This document shows, piece after piece, positions 32,744 through 41,191 of a DNA stretch of 57,961 bases. The DNA lies in assembly GCA_937952305.1 (NCBI GenBank), contig CALFZO010000057.1, forward strand, positions 1 to 57,961, read 5' to 3'. The position numbers and the translations under genes were made by a program. A model generated the notes under the pieces. The model saw only the letters and a list, made by a program, of their open reading frames with translations. It searched no databases and was not told where the DNA came from. Position 1 is the stretch's first letter. Every line of letters starts with the position of its first letter. This DNA is from an uncultured Anaerolineales bacterium (GTDB lineage Bacteria; Chloroflexota; Anaerolineae; Anaerolineales; UBA6663).

Positions 32744-33985
32744 CTAGCCACAGCCGCCGCCCGTTTTGTCACGCTGGATCTGCAAGTGGATCTTCGGCTC
32801 GTAGGTCAGGGCCTCGTATTCCATGACGCTTGGAGCGGCTGAGTTGTACCGATCGCCCAGCGCCGCCGGGAAGGTGTAACGCAGCGCTCCGACCGCGCTG
32901 GTCACGGCCGGCCGGATGCCGGGATCATCTTGGCCGAACGTCGCGAGCCAATTATTGAGGCCGCCCTCCAGGATATAGACGTTGGGGATGGCCTCGGCCA
33001 CCAGGACTTTCCAGGCCGCGGTCGCCGCCGTTTCGTCGTTGTCGAGCACCACGACCACCCGGTTGGGGGCGGTGTGCGCCAGCAGTTCCGGGACGATCGT
33101 CCCCAATTGATCCAGCGGCAGCCGGCGGGCGCCGCGCAGATGGAACAGGTTGTAATCGGTCTCGCCGCGGATATCGAGCAGGACCACCTGCAGGCCGTCA
33201 TCGTTCAACGTGTGGAACAGCTCGGCCGGTACAATCTGGACCTCGCGATTCGCCAGGGCCGCGTCCTGGGCCGGCGCTACCCGCGCATATTTCTGTTCAA
33301 AGCTGGGTGAGCCGATGACGACCACGGCCAGGGCCGCCGCCAAGACCGCCGCGCCGCCCAGCAGGCGCAGCTTGGGCTCGCGCGTCAGATCACGCCGCCC
33401 GAAGCGGCGCTCCAACTGCTCGGCCCCCCAGAACATGAACAGCGCCATCGCCACGATCGCGGTCACGATCACGCCGATCGGCAGGTTCAGCCAGTCCATC
33501 AGGGTGAAGCGGCCCAGGTAGCCGCTGTTCTGCCACCAGTAATCGAAGGACCACTCCGTCTCCCCGAAGGCAAAGATGCCCGCCAACACGCCCAGCACAA
33601 AGAAGAGCGCGTCGATCTTGCCGGTGACCAGACCCACCAGCGAGGTCCCGGGACAGAAGCCGCCGATGACGAACCCGACGCCCATGATCAGGCCGCCCAG
33701 GAGCATGGGCCAGAGGTAGGTGGTGTTGACGTAGACCTGGCTGTAGTTCAACCAGCCCAGGCCCACGCTGACAAAGATCAGGACCATGGCCGTGATGATG
33801 GCGCCGAACATGACCTTGAGCACCGTCATCTCGGTGAAATAGAACTGGGCCGCCAGCTTCCGGGAGTTGCCAAAGCCCGCGATCTCCAGCACGTAGCCGA
33901 AGGCGAAGCCGATGACCAGGAAGACGACGTACGACCAGGGATTAGAGGCGCTGGTGGCCTGGAGTTGAGGCAGCGGGAAAAGCAT
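32744..33985 (-). CDS. YeeE/YedE-family sulfur-compound transporter fused to a Cys-less rhodanese domain
   Basis: 413 residues. Residues 1-245 have about eight membrane helices with the YeeE/YedE motif GGFCPGTSLVGLVTGKIDAL (Cys near 111), the family that imports thiosulfate or related sulfur species (TsuA type). Residues about 265-375 are a rhodanese fold: VVLLDIRGETDYNLFHLRGA and VYILEGGLNNWLATF. The catalytic loop, normally CxxGxR after the VVVV strand, reads VVVVLDNDETAATAAW, so the sulfur-carrying Cys is absent and the domain cannot act as a sulfurtransferase by the normal route. The C-terminus ends GGGCG, a possible alternative thiol. Last gene of the operon that begins at the ArsR gene. 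Confidence 0.88.
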   Translation of the reverse strand: MLFPLPQLQATSASNPWSYVVFLVIGFAFGYVLEIAGFGNSRKLAAQFYFTEMTVLKVMFGAIITAMVLIFVSVGLGWLNYSQVYVNTTYLWPMLLGGLIMGVGFVIGGFCPGTSLVGLVTGKIDALFFVLGVLAGIFAFGETEWSFDYWWQNSGYLGRFTLMDWLNLPIGVIVTAIVAMALFMFWGAEQLERRFGRRDLTREPKLRLLGGAAVLAAALAVVVIGSPSFEQKYARVAPAQDAALANREVQIVPAELFHTLNDDGLQVVLLDIRGETDYNLFHLRGARRLPLDQLGTIVPELLAHTAPNRVVVVLDNDETAATAAWKVLVAEAIPNVYILEGGLNNWLATFGQDDPGIRPAVTSAVGALRYTFPAALGDRYNSAAPSVMEYEALTYEPKIHLQIQRDKTGGGCG

Positions 33986-34039
33986 AGTGAGTCTCCGTCC
34001 GAGCCGGCGCTAATGCCCCGACCCCAGGCAAGAGGGGTG

Positions 34040-34624
34040 CTAGAGCCAGAGCTTGCGCACGAAGTAAGCCAGCAGGTAGGCGCCGCCGAAGATGGCCAGC
34101 ATGAACACCCAGGCGCCAGTGGAAAGCACGGCGCCGCCGGAAAGCGCGAGCCCAGACGTGCAGCCCCGGGCCAGGCGCGCGCCGTAGCCCATGATCGCGC
34201 CGCCCAGAAACGCCATCAGCCAGCGCGTGCGCACCGAGATCTGCGGGCCTTTGACGGTCTCGATCTTCAGCCGCCCGTTCAGCCAGCCGGCCGTGAAGCC
34301 GCCCAGCAGGGCGCCGGCCACCACCAGCACCACCCAGTCGTCGAGCGGGTTCTTGTCGCCACCGGCCATTTTCAGGAGATACGGGGTTTGATCAACGTGG
34401 CCGGGCGCCAGCAGGTCTTCGATGAAGACCAGGTAGCGGTTCAAGCCGCCGGAGGCCCCCAGGCCGTTGCCGGTGAAGAAGAACGCCGCGAACAGGACCA
34501 GGCCCAACAAGAGCCCGCCCAGGTAGGGGTGGATATACGGCTGGGTCGGGCGGCGCAGGACTGCGCCCAGCCAGCCGGCCCAGTTGTGCGGCGAACGGGA
34601 TTTTGTTGCGGGAAGAGTTGCCAT
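34040..34624 (-). CDS. YeeE/YedE-family membrane transporter
   Basis: 194 residues from ATG 34624 (AAGGAG before it). Membrane helices PYLGGLLLGLVLFAAFFFTG, VVLVVAGALLGGFTAGW, LMAFLGGAIMGYGARLARG and WVFMLAIFGGAYLLAYFV. The motif GARLARGCTSGLALSGG carries the conserved Cys of the family. It is a half-size member; with the longer YeeE-rhodanese protein (34-54 nt downstream) it may form a pair for uptake of thiosulfate or another sulfur anion feeding the cytochromes. Confidence 0.88.
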   Translation of the reverse strand: MATLPATKSRSPHNWAGWLGAVLRRPTQPYIHPYLGGLLLGLVLFAAFFFTGNGLGASGGLNRYLVFIEDLLAPGHVDQTPYLLKMAGGDKNPLDDWVVLVVAGALLGGFTAGWLNGRLKIETVKGPQISVRTRWLMAFLGGAIMGYGARLARGCTSGLALSGGAVLSTGAWVFMLAIFGGAYLLAYFVRKLWL

Positions 34625-34668
34625 GCGTGCTCCTTGGGCCGCTCGGCGGCCCACTCGTTCAAGCCAGA

Positions 34669-37323
34669 TCAGTCGCTGGCGGCCGCGGCCGGCGCCGCCG
34701 GTGCGGGCTCGGCGGCCTCGGCCGCGCTGAAATCCTCGACCTCGTCCCAGCCCACCATCATGGCCTGCAGGTTGGCCAGCGGCTGATGACCGGTGGTGGT
34801 GAGGTAGACATGGGCGATGATGAAGGCGGCGAAGGTCCAAGCCACCAGGGTGTGGAAGGGCGCCAGGAAAGGCAGGCCGCCCAGCCAGCCCGCGATCTGC
34901 GGGAAAGACTGCACCCCCAGCATCAGCGCGCCGGTGAGGATCTGCAGCGGCAGCAGGCAGTTGAGGATGCCGAAGTAGGTGATCTGCTGAAGCGGGTTAA
35001 GCTTCTTGGTCCGGGTCTTCTCAAACGGGTGGCGTTCGTGGCGGAAGATACCGCGCAGGTAGTACTTGGCCTGCACAATCGCCTGGTCAAAAAAGCCGTA
35101 CGGCCGGGGGATGTAGTGCTGGATTTCGCCGCTGACCAGGTGGTAGAAGAGCGAGAGTGCGGCGTTCAGGACCAGGACCACCGCCAGAACGTTGTGGACG
35201 AGGACCACCTGAGCGAAGCTGAACAGGCCAAACAGGTCCGGACGATGGATGACCAGCCCGGTGAATACCAGCAGCAGGATGGCGAAGGTCTGGAACCAGT
35301 GCCAGAAGCGCTCGTAGACCGAATACATGTATACGCGCTTCAGGGGCACGGCCGCCGGCGGGTGCCGCAGCGTGCTCAGGAAACGCAAGCCGCCGTGGAC
35401 GCTCACTCCAAGCAACACGCCCAACACCGCCAGGATGCCGAACCAGTCAATCCACAGGACGCGGTCATGGCCCAGCTGATACCGAGGCGCGGTCGTGGGG
35501 AGGTAGGCCAGGCCACCCTCCACCGTGGCCAGTGAGCCGGCCATGAGGGTGTTGGCGGTCAGCCCAAAGGCCGCCGTCACGCCGGTCGGCCCGCCGGTGG
35601 AGAGCGGGAAGGCCTGGGTGAGGCGCGACTGATCGCTGTGGCAGAGGCTGCAGTCGCGCAGGGCGGCCTCGCCGCGGACGACGTCGTGGTTGATGCTGTA
35701 GGGCCGCACTTCGCCGGCCAGCCGAGGGTTGACGAGGCCCAGAGCCTGGAGCCGGCTGGCGATGACGGCCTGTTTGTCCGGCGTATCCAAGCGGAGTTCC
35801 GCCTCTGTCAGGGCCTGGTCGCCGTCGGTGTCCAGCGTCTGCACCACCTCCAGCCGATAAGCGCCGTCCACAAAGTAGGCGGCTTGCAGGTCTTCCAGCC
35901 GCACGGGCCGCGGACCGGCCGGGTCATCGTAGAGCCAGTACCAGGCCGTGACCAGGTTGTAGGGCGCGATCAGGGTTGTGCCGTCGATGCCCTGGCGGGG
36001 CAGCAGCACCGGCTCGTAGCCAGTGATGAGGTCCGCGAGGGTGGCGCTGTCGCCTGCGACCCCGCGCCAGGCCACTCGCGGGCCGGCGTCCACGGTGAGC
36101 ACAGTCCAATCCACCGACTGCACTGCCGGCGCGTACAACTTGGGGATGTGGCAGGTCTCGCAGGCGACGACGGCCAGATGCTGGTCCGTGTACGGCAGCC
36201 AGGCGTGGGCGGCGGCAGTGGCGTGGCAGCTTTCACAGCGCCGCATGGTGCCTTTCAGGTCCGCGGCAACCGTGTACTGCGCGCTCTGGCCGCGGGCGAA
36301 CTGGTGGCTCGGCCGCCGCAGGTACTCACTGAAATCCAGCCGGCGCGGGTCAAAGACGATGTCGTCCGGCTGCGTCTTGGCGTTGGTCTGCGCCAAGACG
36401 GGGTTGTTGAGCGCGTAGTGGCAGTCCACACATTGCAGGCCGCGCTCGGTGTGCAGATCCCAGGCGCGGGCCAGATCGGCCTTGCCGGCGAGGTTCATGC
36501 CGGAGAGCGAAATCTTCTGGGCCGCCATGATTTGCCCGGTGGTGGCGGTCTGCCACTCGGCCAGGTCGCGGCCGGCGGTGGTCAGCGGGGCCGGAGACGT
36601 GTGGACCAGACCATGGCACTGGGCGCAGTTTTCGTTGCCGGGATCACGCAGCGTGATGAAGGCGCGCTGCAATTCGCCCGCGGACGTGAACGCGCTGGGG
36701 TCGTACTGATAGGCGTCGCCGGCCTTCGTCACGATGCCGGTGCCCACCAGCACCGCCGTGTTGGCCCAGGCGAAGTCGCCGCGCTGCAAAGCCGCGGCCC
36801 GCTCCGGGTTATTGGGGTTGGTGAAGTGACACAGGAAGCAGTTCATCTCCACGCCGGCGGCGGCCTCCGCCGGCCCGCCGCCCACCACCCGGGCGCCGTT
36901 AAGCTGGAGCCAGGCCAGCGGCGTCAGGTCGATGCGCTCATCCCCGGCCGGCGACAGGTAGCGGTAGGTCAGCGGATCCCACTGCCCATACAGCCCGGTG
37001 GAGGTATCCCAGGGCCGGCCGCCCGCCACCTGACCGGCCGGCTGGACCTCGCTGTAACCCAGGTCGGCGTGGAAACTGTGGGCGGTGATGAAGGCGGTGT
37101 CATGGCAGGCGCCGCAGGTCTGCCGGGTAGACAAGGGCTGGCCGCTGCTCAGGACGTTGGCACCGGCGGCATCCAGCAAGGGGAAGGCCGGATGCAGCAG
37201 GGACGCTTGCTCGGCTGGGCGCAGCTCGGCGCCGGCCAACGCTTGCTGGGCCGCCGCCAGGCCCAGCGTCAGGCCCAACACCAGCGGCAGGGCGATCCAA
37301 GCACGGGATTGAAAGAGACGCAT
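34669..37323 (-). CDS. Heptaheme c-type cytochrome fused to a b-type membrane cytochrome
   Basis: 884 residues from ATG 37323. A signal peptide (residues 1-30, MRLFQSRAWIALPLVLGLTL) is followed by a periplasmic part with seven CxxCH haem sites: CGACH (70-74), CFLCH, CAQCH, CVDCH, CESCH, CETCH and CSLCH. An EF-hand-like loop DTDGDQALTEAEL lies between the sixth and seventh. The last 275 residues are a b561/thiosulfate-reductase-type cytochrome b with about five helices and His ligands in YERFWHWFQ, VLVHNVLAVV, SLFYHLV and IAHVYLTTTG. The fusion would take electrons from quinol and pass them across to the octaheme enzyme encoded 41 nt upstream, or the reverse. Confidence 0.9.
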   Translation of the reverse strand: MRLFQSRAWIALPLVLGLTLGLAAAQQALAGAELRPAEQASLLHPAFPLLDAAGANVLSSGQPLSTRQTCGACHDTAFITAHSFHADLGYSEVQPAGQVAGGRPWDTSTGLYGQWDPLTYRYLSPAGDERIDLTPLAWLQLNGARVVGGGPAEAAAGVEMNCFLCHFTNPNNPERAAALQRGDFAWANTAVLVGTGIVTKAGDAYQYDPSAFTSAGELQRAFITLRDPGNENCAQCHGLVHTSPAPLTTAGRDLAEWQTATTGQIMAAQKISLSGMNLAGKADLARAWDLHTERGLQCVDCHYALNNPVLAQTNAKTQPDDIVFDPRRLDFSEYLRRPSHQFARGQSAQYTVAADLKGTMRRCESCHATAAAHAWLPYTDQHLAVVACETCHIPKLYAPAVQSVDWTVLTVDAGPRVAWRGVAGDSATLADLITGYEPVLLPRQGIDGTTLIAPYNLVTAWYWLYDDPAGPRPVRLEDLQAAYFVDGAYRLEVVQTLDTDGDQALTEAELRLDTPDKQAVIASRLQALGLVNPRLAGEVRPYSINHDVVRGEAALRDCSLCHSDQSRLTQAFPLSTGGPTGVTAAFGLTANTLMAGSLATVEGGLAYLPTTAPRYQLGHDRVLWIDWFGILAVLGVLLGVSVHGGLRFLSTLRHPPAAVPLKRVYMYSVYERFWHWFQTFAILLLVFTGLVIHRPDLFGLFSFAQVVLVHNVLAVVLVLNAALSLFYHLVSGEIQHYIPRPYGFFDQAIVQAKYYLRGIFRHERHPFEKTRTKKLNPLQQITYFGILNCLLPLQILTGALMLGVQSFPQIAGWLGGLPFLAPFHTLVAWTFAAFIIAHVYLTTTGHQPLANLQAMMVGWDEVEDFSAAEAAEPAPAAPAAAASD

Positions 37324-37364
37324 ACAAGTGCTCCGAGAGATAACGCCGAGCGGGCGGTGGCGCG

Positions 37365-38810
37365 CTACTTGTGGCTGAGGCGCCCGCCCCACTCCATCGG
37401 GTCGCCCGGGTAGCCGAGCGCCTCCCAATCAAGCCGGCCATTGGCGCTGTGACAGTCGCTGCATTGCAGCGCGTTTTCCTGGGGCTGCACCAGGTGGGTG
37501 GTCGGCCAGTACATCCAGGTCTCGGTGAAGCCGTAGTGGCCGCTGTACTTCAGGCCCATCCGCGCTTCGGCCAGCTGGAAGGCGCTGTCCCAGTCGAACG
37601 TGGTCCAGTAGCCGTCGGGGCCGGCCGTGATCGGGGCCAGGAGGTAATTGAAGACGGTGTCGTAGGGCTGCTTGGCGACGTGGAGTTTGAAGGGAAAGAT
37701 CTTGGCCGCCGTATCGGTGATGTCGCCGGCGGGCAGATCCAGGATTGTGGGCTTATTCGGGTCCACGGTGTCACCCAGGAGATAGCGGTAGGCCAGGTTG
37801 CCGTTGAACCACAGATATTCCGGCTGGACATTGGCGGCGTAGGCGAAGGAACCTTTGATGTTGAGGTACTCGTAGTGATCGTCGGGCTGGAGGGCCTGGC
37901 CGGCCGTCGACCAGTCCCAATAGACCTTGGTCGGATCCTGGGTGGCCAGCGACGGGATATGGCAGGTCTGGCAGGCGACGGCGTCCAGGTGGGAGTTCAG
38001 GCGCTCGTCGGCATGGAGGCCGGCGCTGGCGTGGCAGTCGGTGCAGGCCGCTTGCTCGGCCGGGTCCACCTGGTAGTTGTCGGCCACGAGCCGGCCCCGG
38101 ATGACATGGTCGTGCGTGGTGTGGCAGTCGGTGCACAACAGGTTGAACGCGCCCATATGCACGTCGGTCTCGGCCGCCGGGTAGTACAGGCTTTCGTCGA
38201 GGTCGCCGTGCTTCACCCCGTTGCCGCCGCCGCCGTCGAAATGACACTGGCCGCATTGCTGGCGCGTGGGCGCGGCCACGCTCCGGGCCGCGGCGGCCAG
38301 GTCGACGCCCTCAGCCGGATTGCCATAGCTGCCCTTGGCGTAGCCGCTCTGGGCGTGGCAGACCAGGCAGTCCACGTTGTCCGGCTGGGTCAGGTTGGCG
38401 TTGGCGGTGCCCTCTTCCCAGCCATAGCCGACGTGGCAGCTGCTGCAGCTCTTCTGATTGCCGATGGCGCTGATGCAGAAGTTGTTGATCTGGTTGATTT
38501 TGCCGATCGTGACCGGCTCAGCCCGCCCCGCCACCGTGAACGGCTGGCTTTCCCAGGTCCAATGACTGGTCTGCATCACCTGGCGGGCGGAATCAGGATG
38601 GCACTCCAGGCAGGCGCGGGTGACTTCCTGGCCGGTGGCATACGGGCCGGGCAGCAGATCGACGTGGCTGGTGTGGGTCTGGTGCTGGGGCACAGCCGCC
38701 GCCGGCGCCGCGCGGACCTCTGTGGGCGCGCGGCCGAAATAAAAAACAGGAATGGCGATGGCCGCCAGGGTGATGACCAATCCGGTCAGCCAGATACGGA
38801 TGTGCTTCAC
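37365..38810 (-). CDS. Octaheme c-type cytochrome, tetrathionate reductase (OTR) family
   Basis: 481 residues from GTG 38810, which overlaps the ArsR stop as GTGA; GGAGG lies 8-12 nt upstream. An N-terminal signal anchor (residues 5-25) precedes eight CxxCH sites at Cys67, 122, 148, 186, 226, 256, 280 and 450. The OTR signature is clear: NNFC (Asn109-Cys112) corresponds to the Asn61/Cys64 of the Shewanella enzyme, and GVKHGDLD supplies Lys200, the active-site haem ligand (Lys153). The residue three before that Lys is Asn197 rather than Asp150. The Shewanella enzyme reduces tetrathionate, nitrite and hydroxylamine in vitro; here the YeeE/YedE neighbours favour a sulfur substrate. Confidence 0.9.
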   Translation of the reverse strand: MKHIRIWLTGLVITLAAIAIPVFYFGRAPTEVRAAPAAAVPQHQTHTSHVDLLPGPYATGQEVTRACLECHPDSARQVMQTSHWTWESQPFTVAGRAEPVTIGKINQINNFCISAIGNQKSCSSCHVGYGWEEGTANANLTQPDNVDCLVCHAQSGYAKGSYGNPAEGVDLAAAARSVAAPTRQQCGQCHFDGGGGNGVKHGDLDESLYYPAAETDVHMGAFNLLCTDCHTTHDHVIRGRLVADNYQVDPAEQAACTDCHASAGLHADERLNSHLDAVACQTCHIPSLATQDPTKVYWDWSTAGQALQPDDHYEYLNIKGSFAYAANVQPEYLWFNGNLAYRYLLGDTVDPNKPTILDLPAGDITDTAAKIFPFKLHVAKQPYDTVFNYLLAPITAGPDGYWTTFDWDSAFQLAEARMGLKYSGHYGFTETWMYWPTTHLVQPQENALQCSDCHSANGRLDWEALGYPGDPMEWGGRLSHK

Positions 38811-39163
38811 GATACGGCCTCCGCGACGTTGGGAGTTTGGGACGGCTGGACGAGCCAGTTTGCTGGCCGGGCATGCGTCTGACGCAACACCAGCCGGAGC
38901 AAATCCAGGGCTTGGACGATGCGCCCGTCCGTCAGGCGATATTCGATCCGGGAGCCTTGCCGCCGCGCCACCACCACGCCGTGATCGCGCAAGACGCGCA
39001 AATGCCGGGAAGCCGCCGATTGACGCAGGCCGACAGCGGCGGCCAGATCGTTGACGGTGTGCGGCCGGCCGGCCAGCGCATAGGCGATCTGCAGGCGGCT
39101 CGGATCACCCAGCGCCGCACACAACCTGGCGTGGAGCTGGTTGAATTCGCTGGGAGTGGACAT
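38807..39163 (-). CDS. ArsR-family winged-helix repressor heading the multiheme operon
   Basis: 118 residues from ATG 39163 (a GTG at 39172 would add three). The winged helix is LCAALGDPSRLQIAYALAG, the recognition region VGLRQSAASRHLRVLRDHGVV and the wing ARRQGSRIEYRLTD (each in part). Only one Cys (in RLCAALGD) is present, so the two-Cys persulfide switch of SqrR/BigR is absent and the signal must be different. The stop overlaps the octaheme cytochrome start by 4 nt (GTGA), so regulator and enzyme are translationally coupled and probably autoregulated from the AT-rich region at 39173-39463. Confidence 0.9.
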   Translation of the reverse strand: MSTPSEFNQLHARLCAALGDPSRLQIAYALAGRPHTVNDLAAAVGLRQSAASRHLRVLRDHGVVVARRQGSRIEYRLTDGRIVQALDLLRLVLRQTHARPANWLVQPSQTPNVAEAVS

Positions 39164-39172
39164 TGTGCTCAC

Positions 39173-39463
39173 AGGGATATCTGGTCTGACGATGAGCGCC
39201 CGGAAACGATGTTTGGCAGGCTAACAAGATTGCCATCATGGGTATCTTGTGCAATATCATGCTATCTTTTGCTATAGTATTTGCATTTTCTTTGCTAAAG
39301 AAGCTGAGATGTCATTTGCGCTGGTGACGATTGTCACAATAAGTTGACCAAAACAACATAATGGATTGCGGCCTACCCTGTCTGTCACTTCATAAACAAA
39401 AGCGGCGCTTCTGCGCCGCCTGTCGATCGGTTCGCTCAGTTGGGCCGTATCAGAGGGTTTGAT
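39173..39463. promoter_or_regulatory. AT-rich control region of the ArsR/multiheme operon
   Basis: Base composition is much more AT-rich than the flanks. It holds an interrupted inverted repeat TGCAATAT (39250-39257) / GTATTTGCA (39277-39285), a candidate ArsR operator, and GTGA-N6-TCAC at 39324-39337 inside the palindrome ATTGTCACAAT (39330-39340), which matches the core of CRP/FNR-family sites. Several TA-rich -10-like hexamers lie between. No gene is seen. Confidence 0.5.
39394..39419 (-). terminator. Terminator after the PII-like gene
   Basis: Stem GCGGCGC (39402-39408) / GCGCCGC (39413-39419) with a TTCT loop; on the minus strand it is followed by TTTTGTTT (39394-39401). Confidence 0.85.
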
Positions 39464-39832
39464 TCAGGGGTTGGGTGGCCGCCGGCGGTGGAGGCCCTTG
39501 GCGCGGGTCACGGGAACGGTGAAGAGGATGCCGGTGTCCGGCTCTTCCAACGCGCCGGTGATGGCTTCGGTGGCCGCGATCAGCGCGTCGATATCGAAGC
39601 CGTCCGGCACCACGCTCAACAGCGTGCGGCTGCGCTCCTCGCGCACGCTGAACAGGCTCTCCAGAGTTGGCATGAGCGGCAGATCGCCGCGGGCTCCATG
39701 TTTGGCAAATTCGTGCCCCAGCCCGGCGCTGTCCAGCAGCGTCACGCCGGAGACGCCGGCCGCCAACCAGGCGTTCAGCACATCGCCAGCCTGGCTGGCG
39801 TCGTCCAGCACGAGCACAATCAGTTCAGGCAT
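39464..39832 (-). CDS. PII/GlnB-like small regulatory protein coupled to a Kef antiporter
   Basis: 122 residues from ATG 39832, which overlaps the antiporter stop by 8 nt. The pattern LIVLVLDDASQAGDVLNAWL, GVSGVTLLDSAG, and the closing DTGILFTVPVTRAKGL is a ferredoxin-like beta-alpha-beta pair of the PII-like type with an extra central stretch (GDLPLMPTLESLFSVREERS) in place of a T-loop. Such proteins bind nucleotides and gate membrane transporters. The overlap with the antiporter gene argues that it controls that protein. Confidence 0.65.
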   Translation of the reverse strand: MPELIVLVLDDASQAGDVLNAWLAAGVSGVTLLDSAGLGHEFAKHGARGDLPLMPTLESLFSVREERSRTLLSVVPDGFDIDALIAATEAITGALEEPDTGILFTVPVTRAKGLHRRRPPNP

Positions 39833-41027
39833 GGGGCCTCTCCTTGTCATAGAAAGCCGCTCGCAGCAAGGGCGGCGTGACGAGCGTGGTCACCAACACC
39901 ATCAAGACCATGACCGCGAAGCCGACCTCATCCAGCAGGCCGGCATCCACGCCGACGCGGGCGACGATCAGGCCGACTTCGCCGCGCGAGATCATGCCCG
40001 TGCCCACCCGCAGGGCGGCCGGCCAGGTCAGTCCGCCCAGGCGCGCCCCCAACCCGGCACCCAAGAACTTGGACAGGACGGCGCCCGCGCTCACCGCGGC
40101 GGCCAGCCACAGGCCGCCGCCCGCGAACAACGCCCGCAGGTCGGCGCCCAGGCCGATCCCGACCAGGAAGATCGGGACGAAGAACGCGTACGCCAGGACG
40201 TGAATGCCACGGGCTATTTTCCCCTTAAGCGGGCTGCTGGACAATGCGATCCCGACGATGAAAGCGCCGGTGATGGCGGCCACCCCGCCCACCACTTCGG
40301 CCGCCCAGGCGAAGACCAGGATGCTCACAACCACCAGGGAGAGGGTGGGCTCGGCGATCGGCAGGTCTTGATCCTCCACCCAGCGGGCGGCGCGCGGCAG
40401 CAGCCATTGCCCCAGGACGAACGCGCCGCCCAGGAACACCACCATGCGCAAGAGGATCCCGGCCAGGCTCAGCCAATCGCTCCCGCCTTCCAGGGCGAAG
40501 GCCACAAACGCGGACAGCACGGCGATGGCGAGCACGTCATCCACTACCGCCGCGCCGAGCAAGACCAGGCCCTCCCGGCTGCGCAGGCGCTCCAGTTCCA
40601 TCAGCGTCTGGGCCGAGATGCTGACCGAGGTGGCCGCGAGGACGATCCCGACAAACAGGGCCGTCGTCTGATCCGCCCCGAACGCCAGCAGCGTGCCGGC
40701 GCCCACGAGCACCGGCAAGACCACGCCCAGGATGCCGGTCAGCACCGCCGGCCGGCCCGCCCGGGCGAAATCCGACAGATGAATTTCCAAACCGGCGGCG
40801 AACATCAAGAAGATCACGCCCAGTTCGCCGAGCTCATACAGCGCTTCACCCACATGCGCGCTCTGGAAGTACTCATACCCGAAGACGTTGAGTACCGACG
40901 GACCCAGGATCAGCCCGATGACCAACTCGCCCAGGACCACCGGCTGGCGCAGGACGCTGGCCAGCCAGCCTCCCAGCTTGGCGGCGACGAGGACGAGCGC
41001 TATGGCGGCTAGCAAGGGTAACAGCAT
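39825..41027 (-). CDS. Kef/CPA2-type cation:proton antiporter
   Basis: 400 residues, 11-13 membrane helices. The acidic pair of CPA2 antiporters is Asp-Asp in LLGAAVVDDVLAIAVL (near residue 165). Other family segments are VVLGELVIGLILGPSVL, IFLMFAAGLEIHLSDF, and FAAGLE- and GxISRGEVGLIVA (written GMISRGEVGLIVARVG). The usual C-terminal RCK/TrkA-N domain is missing; a separate PII-like protein is encoded with an 8-nt overlap and may replace it as the regulator. GGGAGG precedes ATG 41027. The transported ion (Na+, K+) cannot be told. Confidence 0.9.
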   Translation of the reverse strand: MLLPLLAAIALVLVAAKLGGWLASVLRQPVVLGELVIGLILGPSVLNVFGYEYFQSAHVGEALYELGELGVIFLMFAAGLEIHLSDFARAGRPAVLTGILGVVLPVLVGAGTLLAFGADQTTALFVGIVLAATSVSISAQTLMELERLRSREGLVLLGAAVVDDVLAIAVLSAFVAFALEGGSDWLSLAGILLRMVVFLGGAFVLGQWLLPRAARWVEDQDLPIAEPTLSLVVVSILVFAWAAEVVGGVAAITGAFIVGIALSSSPLKGKIARGIHVLAYAFFVPIFLVGIGLGADLRALFAGGGLWLAAAVSAGAVLSKFLGAGLGARLGGLTWPAALRVGTGMISRGEVGLIVARVGVDAGLLDEVGFAVMVLMVLVTTLVTPPLLRAAFYDKERPHA

Positions 41028-41080
41028 GATCGGTTCCAGCCTCCCATTCGGTCCGCCACCAGCCAGGCCCCTCGGCCTAA

Positions 41081-41191
41081 ACGCAAAGAGGCGGTCCTTA
41101 AGAAATGACCGCCTCCACCAGACTCGGAGTTGGGTGGGAGCCGAGTTCTCCCGATAGATTGGCGCCTCAGATCAAGCTGCCGGCAACTATA
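41081..41191 (-). promoter_or_regulatory. Promoter and attenuator-like leader of the Kef antiporter gene
   Basis: Minus strand: -10 TATAGT (41191-41186), then about 95 nt of structured leader including ACTCGG...CCGAGT and GGGAG...CTCCC alternative pairings, then a terminator-like hairpin GAGGCGGTC (41107-41115) / GACCGCCTC (41088-41096) followed by TTTGCGT (41081-41087), 54 nt before the antiporter ATG. This is the layout of a transcriptional riboswitch or attenuator. I could not match the leader to a known class. The remainder of 41028-41333 holds no gene. Confidence 0.55.

Noticed and set aside
35638..38882. Two plus-strand frames (591 and 503 codons) over the multiheme cytochromes
   Set aside because: Antisense to genes with 7 and 8 CxxCH motifs; no own ribosome site or domain.
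39459..41012. Plus-strand 517-codon frame over the antiporter and PII-like genes
   Set aside because: Gln/His/Asp-rich antisense shadow without domains.
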